64,000 bases of DNA from Orbus hercynius. Its GTDB lineage: Bacteria; Pseudomonadota; Gammaproteobacteria; Enterobacterales; Orbaceae. The number at the start of each line of letters is the position of its first letter. The stretch's first letter is position 1. Below are positions 9,066 to 19,002 of the stretch, in pieces. The notes beneath the pieces were generated by a model that did no database searches, was not told where the DNA came from, and saw nothing but the letters and a program-made list of their open reading frames with translations. The position numbers were made by a program, and so were the translations under genes. The DNA lies in assembly GCF_003634275.1 (NCBI RefSeq), contig NZ_RBWY01000001.1, positions 1,051,955 through 1,115,954 on the forward strand, given 5' to 3'.

Positions 9066-10442
9066 ATGAAGCATAAATCTGTTTGGATGCACATTGGCGC
9101 AGGTTCTTTTCATCGAGCTCACCAAGCTTGGTATTTACACCGTTTAATTCAGCAAGGTGACGATAGCTGGTATATTGCTTTAGGCAATGTCCGTAATGAC
9201 GCAACACCAATGTTGACGGAGCTTGCCAAGCAGCACGGTGAATATGTATTAGAAACCGTGTCACCTGAAGGTGAACGCCATTATGAAACGATCACCTCGA
9301 TTAAAAAAATTCTGCCATGGGATGAAAAAATTAGCGCCCTGATTGAACAAGGCAGTCAGGAAAATACTAAAGTTATTGCCTTTACCGTAACCGAAGCGGG
9401 TTATTATCTGACACCCAATCATGAGCTCGATTTAACACAACCGGATATTCAAGCTGATTTAGCCGGTCAAGCTATCACCATTTACGGTGCACTGGAAAAA
9501 ATTCTGACTGCTAGAGTGGCCAAACATGGCAAACCGGTAACCTTACTCAACTGTGATAATTTACGTCATAACGGCGAACGTTTTCGGCACGGTTTTCTCT
9601 CTTTTCTAAGACAAAAAAATAATCACGATTTGTCTCACTGGGTGGAAAAAAACACCACATCCCCAAACACCATGGTCGATCGCATTACGCCAAGACCAAC
9701 GCCAGATGTGCGTGAGCGCGTAAAAGCGGCAACAGGGATAGATGATCACGTGCCCGTAATGGGAGAATCCTTTATTCAATGGGTTATTGAAGACGATTTT
9801 ATTAATGGACGACCAAAGCTTGAACAGGTTAATGTTGAAATGGTGGACTCGGTTCTTCCTTGGGAGGAGGCAAAAATTCGTATCCTCAACGCAAGCCATA
9901 GCTGCATCGCTTGGGCTGGTACCTTAATCGGGCTTAACTATATTGATGAAAGTACGGTTAAAGAACCTATCTATCAAATGGCTTGGCGTTATGTCACTGA
10001 CAACGTGATCCCATGTTTAACACCCAGCCCATTAGATCTTGCTAACTATCGCGATGTGGTACTGGCTCGCTTTAGTAATCCTTATATTAAAGATACCAAT
10101 CAGCGAGTTGCCGCCGATGGCTTATCTAAAATTCCGGGATTTATTACGCCAACATTAATAGAGTGTTATCAAAAAGGCATAACCCCTCAGGCAACAGCCA
10201 TACTACCGGCATTATTTTTTGTCTTCTTTGAACGCTGGGCACAAGGTAAGTTACCGTATACCTATCAAGATGGCGTATTAGATGAAGCCTTACACAAAAA
10301 AATGATGTTATCACCGGATGCCTTAACCCAATTTATCACTAATCCAACATTATTTGGTGAGTTAGCACAATCGACTGATTTTCAGCAATTAATGATAAAA
10401 ACGGTTGCAGATATTAAACAATGGGCGTTGAACAATCATTAA
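9066..10442 (+). CDS. dalD: D-arabinitol 4-dehydrogenase (mannitol dehydrogenase family)
   Basis: 458 residues, the length of Klebsiella DalD. It oxidises D-arabitol to D-xylulose with NAD in the cytoplasm. The N-terminal Rossmann part starts with [17 protein letters not shown] and has [10 protein letters not shown] at about 118-127. The family motif [15 protein letters not shown] follows and then the catalytic region [18 protein letters not shown] with the conserved Lys, Asn and His. AAGGGA lies 8 bases before the ATG. It is first in dalD-dalK-dalT, behind the regulator/CRP region. Alternatives within the family (mannitol, fructuronate dehydrogenases) are less likely given the xylulokinase and arabitol-type transporter next to it. 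Confidence 0.92.
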   Translation: MKHKSVWMHIGAGSFHRAHQAWYLHRLIQQGDDSWYIALGNVRNDATPMLTELAKQHGEYVLETVSPEGERHYETITSIKKILPWDEKISALIEQGSQENTKVIAFTVTEAGYYLTPNHELDLTQPDIQADLAGQAITIYGALEKILTARVAKHGKPVTLLNCDNLRHNGERFRHGFLSFLRQKNNHDLSHWVEKNTTSPNTMVDRITPRPTPDVRERVKAATGIDDHVPVMGESFIQWVIEDDFINGRPKLEQVNVEMVDSVLPWEEAKIRILNASHSCIAWAGTLIGLNYIDESTVKEPIYQMAWRYVTDNVIPCLTPSPLDLANYRDVVLARFSNPYIKDTNQRVAADGLSKIPGFITPTLIECYQKGITPQATAILPALFFVFFERWAQGKLPYTYQDGVLDEALHKKMMLSPDALTQFITNPTLFGELAQSTDFQQLMIKTVADIKQWALNNH

Positions 10443-10524
10443 TAATCGAGTGAGTAATGCTGAGCCAGTCAACTAGTGGCTGATAGCATAAACTCACCAC
10501 AATATCAGACAGTAAGAGGTTATT

Positions 10525-11991
10525 ATGTACTTAGGAATCGATATCGGCACGTCAGAACTGAAATCACAACTGATTGATCAAACAGGTACTATTATTGCAT
10601 CAAGTCATGTCCCATTATTAGTTAAAAGACCATATGCCAATTGGGCCGAGCAATCACCACAAGCCTAGTGGGATGCAACAAATCAATCGATTGCCACCTT
10701 ACGCCAAAAGGCACCTGAAGCTTGGTCACAATTGCGTGCAATTGGCTTGTCTGGGCAGATGCACGGTGCAGTTTTACTCGATAAAAATCAGCAAGTATTA
10801 CGTGACTGCATTTTATGGAATGACACCCGCAGTGCCGCTGAATGTCAGTGGTTGATGCAGCATTACCCAGAGTTCAAATCGATCGGTGCAAACCTTGTCA
10901 TGCCAGGCTTCACCGCGCCTAAATTGCTATGGGTGCGTCATCACGAGCCCGATATTTTTGCCCAAATAGATAAAGTATTATTACCCAAAGATTACCTGCG
11001 CTGGTTATTAACTGGCGAATTTGTCAGTGATATGTCCGATTCGTCTGGCACCTTATGGCTTGATGTTGCTAAACGTGATTGGTCAGATCGATTGCTCGCG
11101 GCAACAGGCTTAACACGTCAACATATGCCAATTTTAGTCGAAGGTTCACAAAAAGGTGGCACACTGCGCAGCGAGCTCGCCTCAGCGTGGGGCTTAAACG
11201 ACAATATTATTATTGCCGGTGGCGGCGGTGATAACGCTGCATCAGCGGTTGGGGTTGGCGCGATTAATAATGATGATGCCTTTATTTCACTGGGCACTTC
11301 CGGCGTCATTTTTGTCGTTAACGATGCGCTGCAAGCAAATCCCGATAGCGGCGTGCACGCTTTTGCCCACGCCTTACCAAAACGATGGCATCAAATGAGT
11401 GTAATGCTAAGTGCCGCAAGCTGTTTAAAATGGCTGTGTAATTTGTTATCAACCACTGAAAATATTTTAATGGATGAGATTGCTGCGCTGACAGAAGAAC
11501 AAATAGCGCAAGCCCCCATATTCCTGCCTTACCTTTCTGGCGAACGAACGCCACACAATGATGCTGATGCGACCGGTTCCTTTTTTGCATTACGCCATGA
11601 AACTAACCGTGCCGCGCTTGGTTATGCCGTACTAGAGGGCGTCGCATTCGGTTTAGCTGATGGACTGGCGGTATTAGGTAATACCTGTATTAAACAATGC
11701 AGTTTGACTGGCGGTGGAGCCAGAAGCCCGATTTGGGCTCAGCTTATTGCTGATATCTTAAATTTACCAATCGTCACTCATCCCGCTAGCTCATCAGGTG
11801 CACTCGGCGCTGCGCGACTAGCCTGGCTTGCTGATGGCGGTAAAGAAAAGGAAGTGTGCCAAAAACCGCCAGTACAAGCGTGTTACTCGCCACAGCCAGT
11901 AAAACAAACCCAGCTAAAACGGCGGTATAGCGTTTATAAGCTGCTCTATCAGCAACAACGAACGGCGCGCTTAGCGTTAATCAATCCATAA
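10525..11991 (+). pseudogene. dalK: Xylulokinase, interrupted by an in-frame amber codon
   Basis: Reading from ATG 10525 (ribosome binding site TAAGAGG), the frame encodes a full-length xylulokinase of 488 codons, but codon 48 is TAG (10666-10668). The sequence is EQSPQA-stop-WDAT where XylB from memory has a Trp-Trp pair, so a single TGG to TAG change explains it. All other landmarks are intact: MYLGIDIGTS (phosphate loop), GLSGQMHGAVLLD, GGGGDNAASAVGVG, SLGTSG, LPYLSGERTPHN and GGGARSPIWAQ. Restarting at ATG 10732 would lose the first 69 residues, including the ATP-phosphate motif, so it should not give an active kinase. TAG serves as a normal stop in mutS and chuA, so recoding is unlikely. 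It is either a recent null mutation, a suppressed amber or a sequence error. Confidence 0.85.
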
Positions 11992-12001
11992 ATTATCAGG
12001 G

Positions 12002-12035
12002 ACCACCGGATAAATATGCCCTATTTGCCGGTGGT
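12002..12035 (+). other. GC-rich inverted repeat between dalK and dalT
   Basis: ACCACCGG (12002-12009) pairs perfectly with CCGGTGGT (12028-12035) across an 18-nt loop. There is no T tract, so it is more likely an mRNA-stability or processing hairpin inside the operon than a terminator. Confidence 0.45.
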
Positions 12036-12085
12036 AGGTCACGCTTTTGCCTAGATAGCAGAATATCGAATAAAGGATCATAATT

Positions 12086-13351
12086 ATGAATCATCAACAA
12101 TACTGGCTGGGTCTTCCAAAACACCTTATCTGGGGTTTTATTGCTATCGCCATTTTTATGAGCGGTGATGGTTTTGAAATGGCTTTTCTCTCTAAATATA
12201 TTACCGATCTCGGATTTTCACCGACACAATCAGCCATGGTATTTACAATTTATGGCTTTGCTGCCGCTATTGCTGCTTGGGCATCGGGCGTTGTCGCTGA
12301 AATTATTACGCCACAGCGAGCAATGACATTTGGCTTTATTTTGTGGATCGTAATGCATGCCCTGTTTATGTTGCTTGGCCTAGATCTTGAAAATTATTAT
12401 TTTATGTTGGTATTCTATGGCATTCGCGGTTTAGCTTATCCACTGTTCATTTACTCATTTATGCTCTTACTAGTACAAGTTGTTCCGCGCGTTCGTTTAG
12501 CCGCAGCAACAGGTTGGTTTTGGGCTATGTATTCAGTTGGAATTGGCGTCATCGGTAGCTATCTTCCAAGTTTTAGTATTCCTTTTATTGGTGAAGCCGG
12601 TACATTATGGCTTGCGATTGTATGGGTTGGATGCGGGGGGTTAATTGCTTATTTTAGTTTACGTCATGTACCGGTCGACCGCTCTAAAGTTGACTTACCT
12701 TTAAAAGACAAGCTGACTGAATTATCTCGTGCTGTCACCATTTTGTTTACCAACCGTAATATCTTCCTTGCCTGTTTGATTCGTATCATTAACACGATTT
12801 CTCTATTCGGTTTTGCCATTATCATGCCATTACTATTCGTTGGTCAGCTAAATTTTACCATTTCGCAATGGCTACAAATTTGGGGAGTCTTCTTTTTTGT
12901 CACCATTTTTACCAATATTCTTTGGGGCATTACCGGTGAATATATTGGTTGGATACGCCAAGTCAGATGGTTTGGCTGCATGGGTATGGCAATTTCGAGC
13001 TTAATGTTTTACTACTTGCCGCTCTATTTTGGTAATAATTTCTATATCGCGTTAATTCCGGCTATTTGCTTAGGTATTTTTGTTGCGGCATTTGTGCCAA
13101 TGACTGCAGTTTTCCCGGCTTTAGAACCTCATCATCAAGGCGCTGCTATTTCAATTTATAATCTTTCAGCGGGATTAAGCAACTTTGTTGCACCAGCAGT
13201 TGCATCATTGATATTGCCATTTTGGGGGATTGTTGGTGTCGTCTGGGCCTATACTGGACTCTATATGTTCGCCTTTATCCTGACTTTTATCATCAAAGTA
13301 CCACAACCGGAAAGAGCCAAAGTCACGGTGGCTGAGCCTGCCATGATTTAA
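12086..13351 (+). CDS. dalT: MFS polyol transporter, probable D-arabitol permease
   Basis: 421 residues, about 12 membrane helices. The start (GLPKHLIWGFIAIAIFMSGDGFEMAFLSKYI) and loop motifs such as SGVVAEIITPQRAM match the DalT/RbtT group of major facilitator polyol:proton symporters. AAAGGAT is placed well before the ATG. It is last in the dalD-dalK-dalT row, 94 bp after dalK. D-arabitol as substrate is inferred from the dehydrogenase and kinase beside it; ribitol transport is the main alternative. Confidence 0.85.
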   Translation: MNHQQYWLGLPKHLIWGFIAIAIFMSGDGFEMAFLSKYITDLGFSPTQSAMVFTIYGFAAAIAAWASGVVAEIITPQRAMTFGFILWIVMHALFMLLGLDLENYYFMLVFYGIRGLAYPLFIYSFMLLLVQVVPRVRLAAATGWFWAMYSVGIGVIGSYLPSFSIPFIGEAGTLWLAIVWVGCGGLIAYFSLRHVPVDRSKVDLPLKDKLTELSRAVTILFTNRNIFLACLIRIINTISLFGFAIIMPLLFVGQLNFTISQWLQIWGVFFFVTIFTNILWGITGEYIGWIRQVRWFGCMGMAISSLMFYYLPLYFGNNFYIALIPAICLGIFVAAFVPMTAVFPALEPHHQGAAISIYNLSAGLSNFVAPAVASLILPFWGIVGVVWAYTGLYMFAFILTFIIKVPQPERAKVTVAEPAMI

Positions 13352-13357
13352 TCATAC

Positions 13358-13389
13358 CGCCATTATAGTGCATATTGACTGTAATGGCG
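13358..13389. terminator. Hairpin between convergent dalT and rlmF
   Basis: CGCCATTA (13358-13365) pairs with TAATGGCG (13382-13389) across 16 nt. It sits 7 nt after dalT and 29 nt after the end of rlmF on the other strand. T tracts are weak in both directions. Confidence 0.4.
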
Positions 13390-13417
13390 TTAAAGCAAGA
13401 TTGAACCACACACCGAA

Positions 13418-14374
13418 CTATTTTTGTATAATCCGCTTACGCTCAGCTTGTGGCAAAAAGCTCCAGGCAATAAATCGGCTAATTTTTTGCCCTTGAGCCA
13501 TTGGTACCACTCTAACCTCTGCAACTGGCATCTGTTGCAATTTTTGCGTAAGTATTGGCAGCGTCTCTTTTTTAGACACAAATGAAGTAAACCAAGCACA
13601 TTGATGTTGATAATGCTGACTTTCCTCAATCATTTGACCAATAAATTGACTTTCGCCCCCTTCACACCACAGCTCATTATCTTGGCCACCAAAGTTGAGC
13701 TCGCCTAGGCTAGGCGATAATGACGACTTACCTAAATTATGTTGTTTTTTGTGATTGCTCAACTGTGCTTCGTGAGCAGAAGCATGAAATGGCGGATTGC
13801 ACAGCGTTAAAACATAGTGCTCATTGGCTTTAATCATCGTGGTAAAAATAGCAGAAGGATGTTTTTGTAATCGGCACACTAGTGCCCCTTTTAACGAGCT
13901 ATTGGCTTGCGCAATCATGGTCGCAATTTTTATTGAAGTTGGGTTAATATCACTGCCTACAAATGACCAGCCATACTTGGCATGACCAATAATGGGATAA
14001 ATCGCATTCGCGCCAACGCCGATATCCAACACTCTAACACCTTTACCGCAAGGGATCTCACCTTGATTATCATCAGCCAATAAGTCAGCCAAATAGTGAA
14101 TATAATCCGCTCTTCCTGGCACCGGAGGGCATAAATAGCTTGCTGGAATATCCCAATAGCTCAGCTGATAAAAATGTAATAATAGCGCTTTATTTAACGT
14201 TTTAACTGCTATAGCATCGGCAAAATCAATCGATAAATTACCATACACATTACGAGTGACAAAAGGCGATAATTCAGCACAGCTTGCTATTAGCGCAGGA
14301 AAATCATAACCATGACGATGGTCATTGCGTGGGTGTAATTGATGTTTTATTTGATCCGTTGAGTCAGTCTTCAT
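13418..14374 (-). CDS. rlmF: 23S rRNA (adenine(1618)-N(6))-methyltransferase RlmF
   Basis: 318 residues. Makes m6A1618 in 23S rRNA. Family features: the N-terminal HPRNDHRHGYDF, LSYWDIPASYLCPPVPGRADYIHYLADLL at about 82-110, the SAM-binding VLDIGVGANAIYPIIG and the target-base motif LCNPPFHASAHEA. It is a single minus-strand gene, convergent with dalT. Length and motif order agree with E. coli YbiN. Confidence 0.93.
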   Translation of the reverse strand: MKTDSTDQIKHQLHPRNDHRHGYDFPALIASCAELSPFVTRNVYGNLSIDFADAIAVKTLNKALLLHFYQLSYWDIPASYLCPPVPGRADYIHYLADLLADDNQGEIPCGKGVRVLDIGVGANAIYPIIGHAKYGWSFVGSDINPTSIKIATMIAQANSSLKGALVCRLQKHPSAIFTTMIKANEHYVLTLCNPPFHASAHEAQLSNHKKQHNLGKSSLSPSLGELNFGGQDNELWCEGGESQFIGQMIEESQHYQHQCAWFTSFVSKKETLPILTQKLQQMPVAEVRVVPMAQGQKISRFIAWSFLPQAERKRIIQK

Positions 14375-14499
14375 ATCACTTTAAGCATTAAAATTTGCAC
14401 AGCGGGTAGTATAAACAGATTTTTTCGTTAAGCTAAACTATTTTGCTTAGTCTACGGTTAATTGGCAAACAATGTTAGCAATAAGCCGATTTTCAACAT

Positions 14500-14523
14500 A
14501 AAAATGGCGCAATTACGCGCCAT
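14500..14523 (-). terminator. Terminator of the DUF4432 gene
   Basis: Stem ATGGCGC (14504-14510) with GCGCCAT (14517-14523), loop of 6 nt. Read on the minus strand it is followed by TTTTT. It is 25 nt after the stop codon of the DUF4432 gene. Confidence 0.75.
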
Positions 14524-14547
14524 CTATCTCACTCTTATAAGTAGGGT

Positions 14548-15756
14548 TTATTCATAGGCCATCGGCTTATTGACGACCTGAGTTTTACGATCGCCTTGTA
14601 TCGCTTTAATGTGGTTTTGATAGGCATCAACAGACTGTTTATTTGCTAATAAGCTATAAACTAAAGTGAATGTGGCACTCTGTCCTGGCGCTAATTGACG
14701 AACACGTTTTTGTTCACGCTCAATGGTAACAGGGTAAGCAAAACTGGTCCCAGGCTCAAGTCCGGTCACATAACCTTGCTTTAACGTATCGGTATTTTTC
14801 CATAACGATAACACCGGCAATTCCTGCACATTAAAGGCGATGCCGGCACCTTTATCACCTGCTTTGTTTGCTAACATAACTTGTGTTTGCCCTTGGGCAT
14901 CGGCATACGGATAAATATTGAATACCATTTCATCAAACCCTTTTGTTGGCCCTAAATAGGTTTGCCAATCTTTTAAGCCTTGCTTAGCATAATCATTAAA
15001 GGGCGATATCTCTTTAACTGGCGCCACAAATTTTGCGCCCTCTTGCAAAATAGGTTGACCATAATTACTGTGATAAATAATTTGATAATCACGCGTATAA
15101 TCCCCTTTATTCGTCACCACATCATGAACCGTAAACGATTGCTCGCCGGGCACATAACTTAATCCCGCCCATGTCTCTAAATGGCTATTTTTAAATGTGT
15201 TTTCTTTAATAAGGCCCTTAACCGTAATGGTATAGGGTGCTTGCTCATCAATCTCAACAATTAATTTAGAAACTGGCGTATTACCGGCACGTCCGTGTAA
15301 TGTATACATCATGCCATCGGCCGCAACAGCGTGCCCTGTCCACTCAAAACCACAACGTACCATCATTTCATTAAAACCATCGAGCCAACCAATGCCGCCT
15401 CGGCTTTCTAAATTGATATTAGCCGGATTGACAACCTCATTAACCGGCGAGTCCCAGCCCAAACGGATACCGTCACCTTGCGCAGATAAAATCCCCATGC
15501 CACGCGTTGGGCTAAGATTAATTGAGAAATTATCGCTAGAAATCGTAATAACCTGACTGCCCTCTTGCTTGCCACCTTTTAACACTGTGTTTTCGACTTT
15601 AAACGACTTGCCTTTGGCCTGCACATCTTTATCGCTAATCGACCAATTACCAACATTGATACCTTGCTCATTATCGATAAGCACAAATTCTTGCGCTACA
15701 CTACTAGCTGACACCATACCTAATATCACTGCAAAAGAGAGTAATTTGATTTTCAT
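14548..15756 (-). CDS. Secreted aldose-1-epimerase-like protein (DUF4432 type)
   Basis: 402 residues with a clear Sec signal peptide (MKIKLLSFAVILGMVSASSVAQE, cleavage likely after SVA). The body looks like the DUF4432 branch of the galactose-mutarotase fold: NLSPTRGMGILSAQGDGIRLGWDSP, RGGIGWLDGFNEMMVRCGFEW, LHGRAGNTP, and a late IYHSNYGQPIL. DUF4432 proteins are taken to bind a sugar or its lactone; the substrate is unknown. Export to the periplasm is the notable point. It is a single gene with its own terminator, between rlmF and gpmA, with no transport partner nearby. Confidence 0.8.
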   Translation of the reverse strand: MKIKLLSFAVILGMVSASSVAQEFVLIDNEQGINVGNWSISDKDVQAKGKSFKVENTVLKGGKQEGSQVITISSDNFSINLSPTRGMGILSAQGDGIRLGWDSPVNEVVNPANINLESRGGIGWLDGFNEMMVRCGFEWTGHAVAADGMMYTLHGRAGNTPVSKLIVEIDEQAPYTITVKGLIKENTFKNSHLETWAGLSYVPGEQSFTVHDVVTNKGDYTRDYQIIYHSNYGQPILQEGAKFVAPVKEISPFNDYAKQGLKDWQTYLGPTKGFDEMVFNIYPYADAQGQTQVMLANKAGDKGAGIAFNVQELPVLSLWKNTDTLKQGYVTGLEPGTSFAYPVTIEREQKRVRQLAPGQSATFTLVYSLLANKQSVDAYQNHIKAIQGDRKTQVVNKPMAYE

Positions 15757-15930
15757 ACTATTTCCTCAGGCTGTTAATTATTGTGTTTAAATGGACAACT
15801 GAATCGTTTCAGTTAATATGTCATGAAATGCCGAAAAAGTACAAATAGTAAACAATCATTCTGAGATGAAAATCACAGTTTAATGTAAAAAGGCCAACGC
15901 CTTAAATTAGCCTAATCGCGTTGAACAGAT

Positions 15931-15965
15931 AATAAAAAAGCCCAACTAATGTTGGGCTTTTATTT
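15931..15965 (-). terminator. Terminator of gpmA
   Basis: A 10-bp stem (AAAGCCCAAC, 15937-15946, with GTTGGGCTTT, 15951-15960) and a 4-nt loop. On the minus strand it ends in TTTTTTATT, 23 nt after the gpmA stop codon. The T run on the plus side is also fair. Confidence 0.85.
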
Positions 15966-15987
15966 AATAACCAAAGGTAAGATTCAA

Positions 15988-16740
15988 TTACTTCGCTTTG
16001 CCCTGATTAGCAACGGCAGCGGCTTTTGCCGCGATAGCCGCTTCATCACCTAAATAGTAATGTTTAATCACTTTCATATTATCATCAAACTCATAAACTA
16101 ATGGCACGCCAGTTGGAATATTGAGTTCGATAATATCGTCATCACTAATATTATCCAAATACTTCACTAAAGCACGTAGTGAGTTACCGTGTGCGGCGAT
16201 AATAACGCGTTCACCTTGTTGAATACGAGGAGCAATCGCTTCTTGCCAATAAGGTAATACACGTTTAATCGTCAGCGCTAAGCTCTCAGTTAAAGGTAAT
16301 TCAGCATCAGATAAATCGCTGTAACGTGCATCATGACCAGGATAACGCTCATCCGATTTTTCTAGCGCTGGTGGTGTAATGGCAAAACCACGACGCCAAA
16401 GTTTGACTTGATCATCACCATATTTTGCCGCTGTTTCTGCTTTATTGAGTCCTTGTAAAGCACCATAATGGCGTTCATTCAAGTGCCAGTTTTTTTCAAC
16501 TGGTAACCAAGCTTGCTCAACACCATCTAAAACATGCCACAATGTGTGAATGGCGCGTTTTAATACAGACGAAAAAGCAAAATCAAACTGATAGCCTTTT
16601 GATTTTAATAATTTTCCTGCATCAATCGCTTCTTGATTGCCTTTTTCAGAAAGCTCAACATCCGTCCAGCCACAAAAACGATTCTCTTTGTTCCACTCGC
16701 TCTCACCGTGTCTGATTAAAACTAATTTTTTTACTGCCAT
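15988..16740 (-). CDS. gpmA: 2,3-bisphosphoglycerate-dependent phosphoglycerate mutase
   Basis: 250 residues, equal to E. coli GpmA. Interconverts 3- and 2-phosphoglycerate in glycolysis. The phosphohistidine motif [10 protein letters not shown] is at residues 7-16; [24 protein letters not shown] and [14 protein letters not shown] (second catalytic His) follow. AAGGAG at 16747-16752 is six bases before the ATG at 16740; the upstream in-frame TTG at 16746 touches that Shine-Dalgarno and is not a plausible start. It has its own terminator. Confidence 0.97.
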   Translation of the reverse strand: MAVKKLVLIRHGESEWNKENRFCGWTDVELSEKGNQEAIDAGKLLKSKGYQFDFAFSSVLKRAIHTLWHVLDGVEQAWLPVEKNWHLNERHYGALQGLNKAETAAKYGDDQVKLWRRGFAITPPALEKSDERYPGHDARYSDLSDAELPLTESLALTIKRVLPYWQEAIAPRIQQGERVIIAAHGNSLRALVKYLDNISDDDIIELNIPTGVPLVYEFDDNMKVIKHYYLGDEAAIAAKAAAVANQGKAK

Positions 16741-16834
16741 GGACAACTCCTTAGTTAATCAATTTACTATTTTGTAAACACGCTCACACTTCATTTTGAA
16801 AATATTGTTATTATTGGATACGACTTAATTGTTA

Positions 16835-17878
16835 CTATTGTTTCGGTAAATATTTTAATGGATCAACCGATTTTGCTTGATAACGAATCTCAAAATGTAA
16901 CCGCACTGAACTAGTACCAGTATTACCCATGGTTGCAATTTGTTGACCTGCTTTTACATCTTGTTGCTCTTTCACTAAAATACTTTGGTTATGTGCATAC
17001 GCGGTTAAATAATCATCATTATGCTTAATAATGATTAAATTGCCATAACCTGGTAAGGCATTACCAGCGTAAACTACGCGACCATCAGCCGCTGACTCAA
17101 CGCGATCACCTAATGAACCGGCAATATCAATACCTTTTGAGGCGTTAGAGAATGTTTCAATCAGTTTGCCTTTAACTGGCCATTGCCAGCTAATATTAGC
17201 AACCGTTGTCGCTGGGCTAGTGCTATTTTTAACCGTCGTTGTAACTTTTGACGTTGGCTGCGTTTTACTTGACGTCGTGGTTGTGGTCGTTGTGGTCGTC
17301 GTGGCAACAGGCTTAGTTGTACCCGTTGGCGTTGTTGTTTTTTGCGTAACCACTACCGTCGTTCCGCCACTCACATCGAGGACTTGTCCAACACTAAGCT
17401 CATAAGGCGCTTTGACATTATTTTTAGCGGCTAATGAACGAAAATCATTACCCGTTATCCACGCAATATAGAACAACGTATCGCCACGTTGTACCGTATA
17501 AGTATCGCCTTGATAACCGCCTTTAGGAATTTCATCATATTTACGGTTATATACCATACGTTCTTGCGTCGTCGTAACCACATTGCTGCCCTCTTTAACG
17601 GTTGACGAGGAATAAGCATTAGCGGTATTGGGGTTGGCAGTATTGGCACTGGTAATATTTGAACGGCTGATATTCGTTGGTGGGGGCGTATAGGTCATAT
17701 CAGAATTAGAGACACTATTATCGACACTTGTCCGACTACTTGAAGACGGAGAATTAGAGAGATCTTTAATTTGTGCTGGATTGTTTTGCGTACAGGCCGC
17801 AATCGCCAAAGCAAGCACACTTACACAGACCACTTTAGCCAGTTGACCCTTTATTATTGGATTATTTCGCGCTATCAA
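16835..17878 (-). CDS. nlpD: Murein hydrolase activator NlpD
   Basis: 347 residues. Outer-membrane lipoprotein that activates the amidase AmiC during cell division. Lipobox at the end of the signal peptide (VSVLALAIAAC, Cys about 29), then a Ser/Asn/Thr-rich linker, LysM domain YTVQRGDTLFYIAWITGN (about 127-170), a Thr-rich low-complexity spacer (about 180-225), and a C-terminal LytM domain (GIDIAGSLGDRVESAADGRVVYAG, IIIKHNDDYLTAYAHN, SVRLHFEIRY) with the Zn ligands not kept, as in NlpD. The start is TTG: it has AGGAG seven bases upstream and there is no in-frame ATG before the signal peptide. rpoS, its usual neighbour, is absent. It is divergent from rsmI. Confidence 0.92.
   Translation of the reverse strand: MIARNNPIIKGQLAKVVCVSVLALAIAACTQNNPAQIKDLSNSPSSSSRTSVDNSVSNSDMTYTPPPTNISRSNITSANTANPNTANAYSSSTVKEGSNVVTTTQERMVYNRKYDEIPKGGYQGDTYTVQRGDTLFYIAWITGNDFRSLAAKNNVKAPYELSVGQVLDVSGGTTVVVTQKTTTPTGTTKPVATTTTTTTTTTSSKTQPTSKVTTTVKNSTSPATTVANISWQWPVKGKLIETFSNASKGIDIAGSLGDRVESAADGRVVYAGNALPGYGNLIIIKHNDDYLTAYAHNQSILVKEQQDVKAGQQIATMGNTGTSSVRLHFEIRYQAKSVDPLKYLPKQ
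17262..17310 (-). repeat. Thr-codon low-complexity run in nlpD
   Basis: A stretch of ACN triplets (seen as GTC/GTT/GTG on the plus strand) encodes about ten consecutive Thr in the NlpD linker. Length changes would stay in frame. It also creates a Val-rich antisense frame that is not a gene. Confidence 0.7.
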
Positions 17879-18128
17879 GGTAAGACTCCTAAACTTGTTT
17901 TTATTAATTAATCAATCTATTAGGTATAATACTCATCAACCCAAAAAAGTTGACTTTAGTTAAAATTATTATACACAAGTTCTATAAAAAAACATGATAA
18001 TCCATGTTAATAATAATAACGATGAACATTTAATGAAAATAAATGTCATTATTATATACAATAATTGCTCGGAACAATCTGTTTTTTGTGCTAACTTAAT
18101 GCCCAAATTGACCATATCACGATATCTT

Positions 18129-18986
18129 ATGACACCTGCTATCAACATCGAACCTTCTTGTTTATATATAGTTGCTACCCCAATTGGCAATTTAGGCGAT
18201 ATTACATTACGCGCCATTGAAGTATTAAAGCACGTTGATCTCGTTGCCGCAGAGGATACCAGACATAGTGGTCTGCTTTTGCAACACCTTGACATACAAG
18301 CTAAACTCTATCCATTACATGATCACAATGAGCAGCAAAAAGCCGCACTGTTGATTGAAAAACTCAAATCAGGATTATCAATCGCACTTATCTCCGACGC
18401 CGGCACACCCTTAATCAATGATCCGGGTTATCACTTGGTTAAGGCGTGCCATCAAGCACAAATTCGCATCATCCCGATTCCCGGCGCCTGTGCGGCAATT
18501 ACCGCACTATGTGTATCAGGCCTGCCGACTGATCGTTTTTGCTATGAGGGATTTTTACCGGCTAAAAGTAAAGCCAGAATTGATTACTTAACTCAATTAA
18601 TTCAAGAACCCAGAACATTAGTCTTTTATGAGTCAACGCACCGTATCATCGATAGTTTACAAGATATTGCACAGGTGTTTGGCGAAAATAAACTCGTGGT
18701 ACTGGCTAAAGAGCTGACAAAATCATGGGAAACCATTATCCGCTTACCCGTTAATCAACTATTAAGCTGGCTCACTGATGATGAAAACCGCCAAAAAGGT
18801 GAGTTTGTGTTAATGCTCGAAGGCTACCAAAAAGATCCCAACGATGAACTTGATCCAACGGCGATAAAATTACTACAACGTTTACAGCAAGAGTTACCGC
18901 TGAAAAAAGCCGCTGCCATTGTTGCCGAGGTTTATGGACTGAAAAAAAATCAACTTTATCAACTGGGATTAGAGGCAAAATCATAA
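18129..18986 (+). CDS. rsmI: 16S rRNA (cytidine(1402)-2'-O)-methyltransferase RsmI
   Basis: 285 residues. Methylates the ribose of C1402 in 16S rRNA. Motifs: [22 protein letters not shown] at the start, [62 protein letters not shown] and the C-terminal [22 protein letters not shown]. The frame is open upstream to 17994, but the family begins just before LYIV, so ATG 18129 is chosen. It is divergent from nlpD. Confidence 0.95.
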   Translation: MTPAINIEPSCLYIVATPIGNLGDITLRAIEVLKHVDLVAAEDTRHSGLLLQHLDIQAKLYPLHDHNEQQKAALLIEKLKSGLSIALISDAGTPLINDPGYHLVKACHQAQIRIIPIPGACAAITALCVSGLPTDRFCYEGFLPAKSKARIDYLTQLIQEPRTLVFYESTHRIIDSLQDIAQVFGENKLVVLAKELTKSWETIIRLPVNQLLSWLTDDENRQKGEFVLMLEGYQKDPNDELDPTAIKLLQRLQQELPLKKAAAIVAEVYGLKKNQLYQLGLEAKS

Positions 18987-19002
18987 TACCCAAAGCCGTA
19001 CA

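Noticed and set aside
10666-10668. TAG as pyrrolysine or other recoded sense codon
   Set aside because: TAG ends mutS, chuA and chuT normally in this window, and xylulokinases have no such residue at this place.
10732-11991. dalK read as a shorter but functional gene starting at an internal ATG
   Set aside because: The first 69 residues with the phosphate-binding DIGTS motif would be lost and no ribosome binding site precedes this ATG. An interrupted full-length gene explains the sequence better.
16741-16746. TTG at 16746 as start of gpmA
   Set aside because: It adjoins the AAGGAG Shine-Dalgarno, leaving no spacing; the ATG six bases downstream gives the 250-residue family length.
17166-17405. 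Val-rich plus-strand frame inside nlpD
   Set aside because: It is the antisense shadow of the Thr-rich linker of NlpD, with no ribosome binding site.
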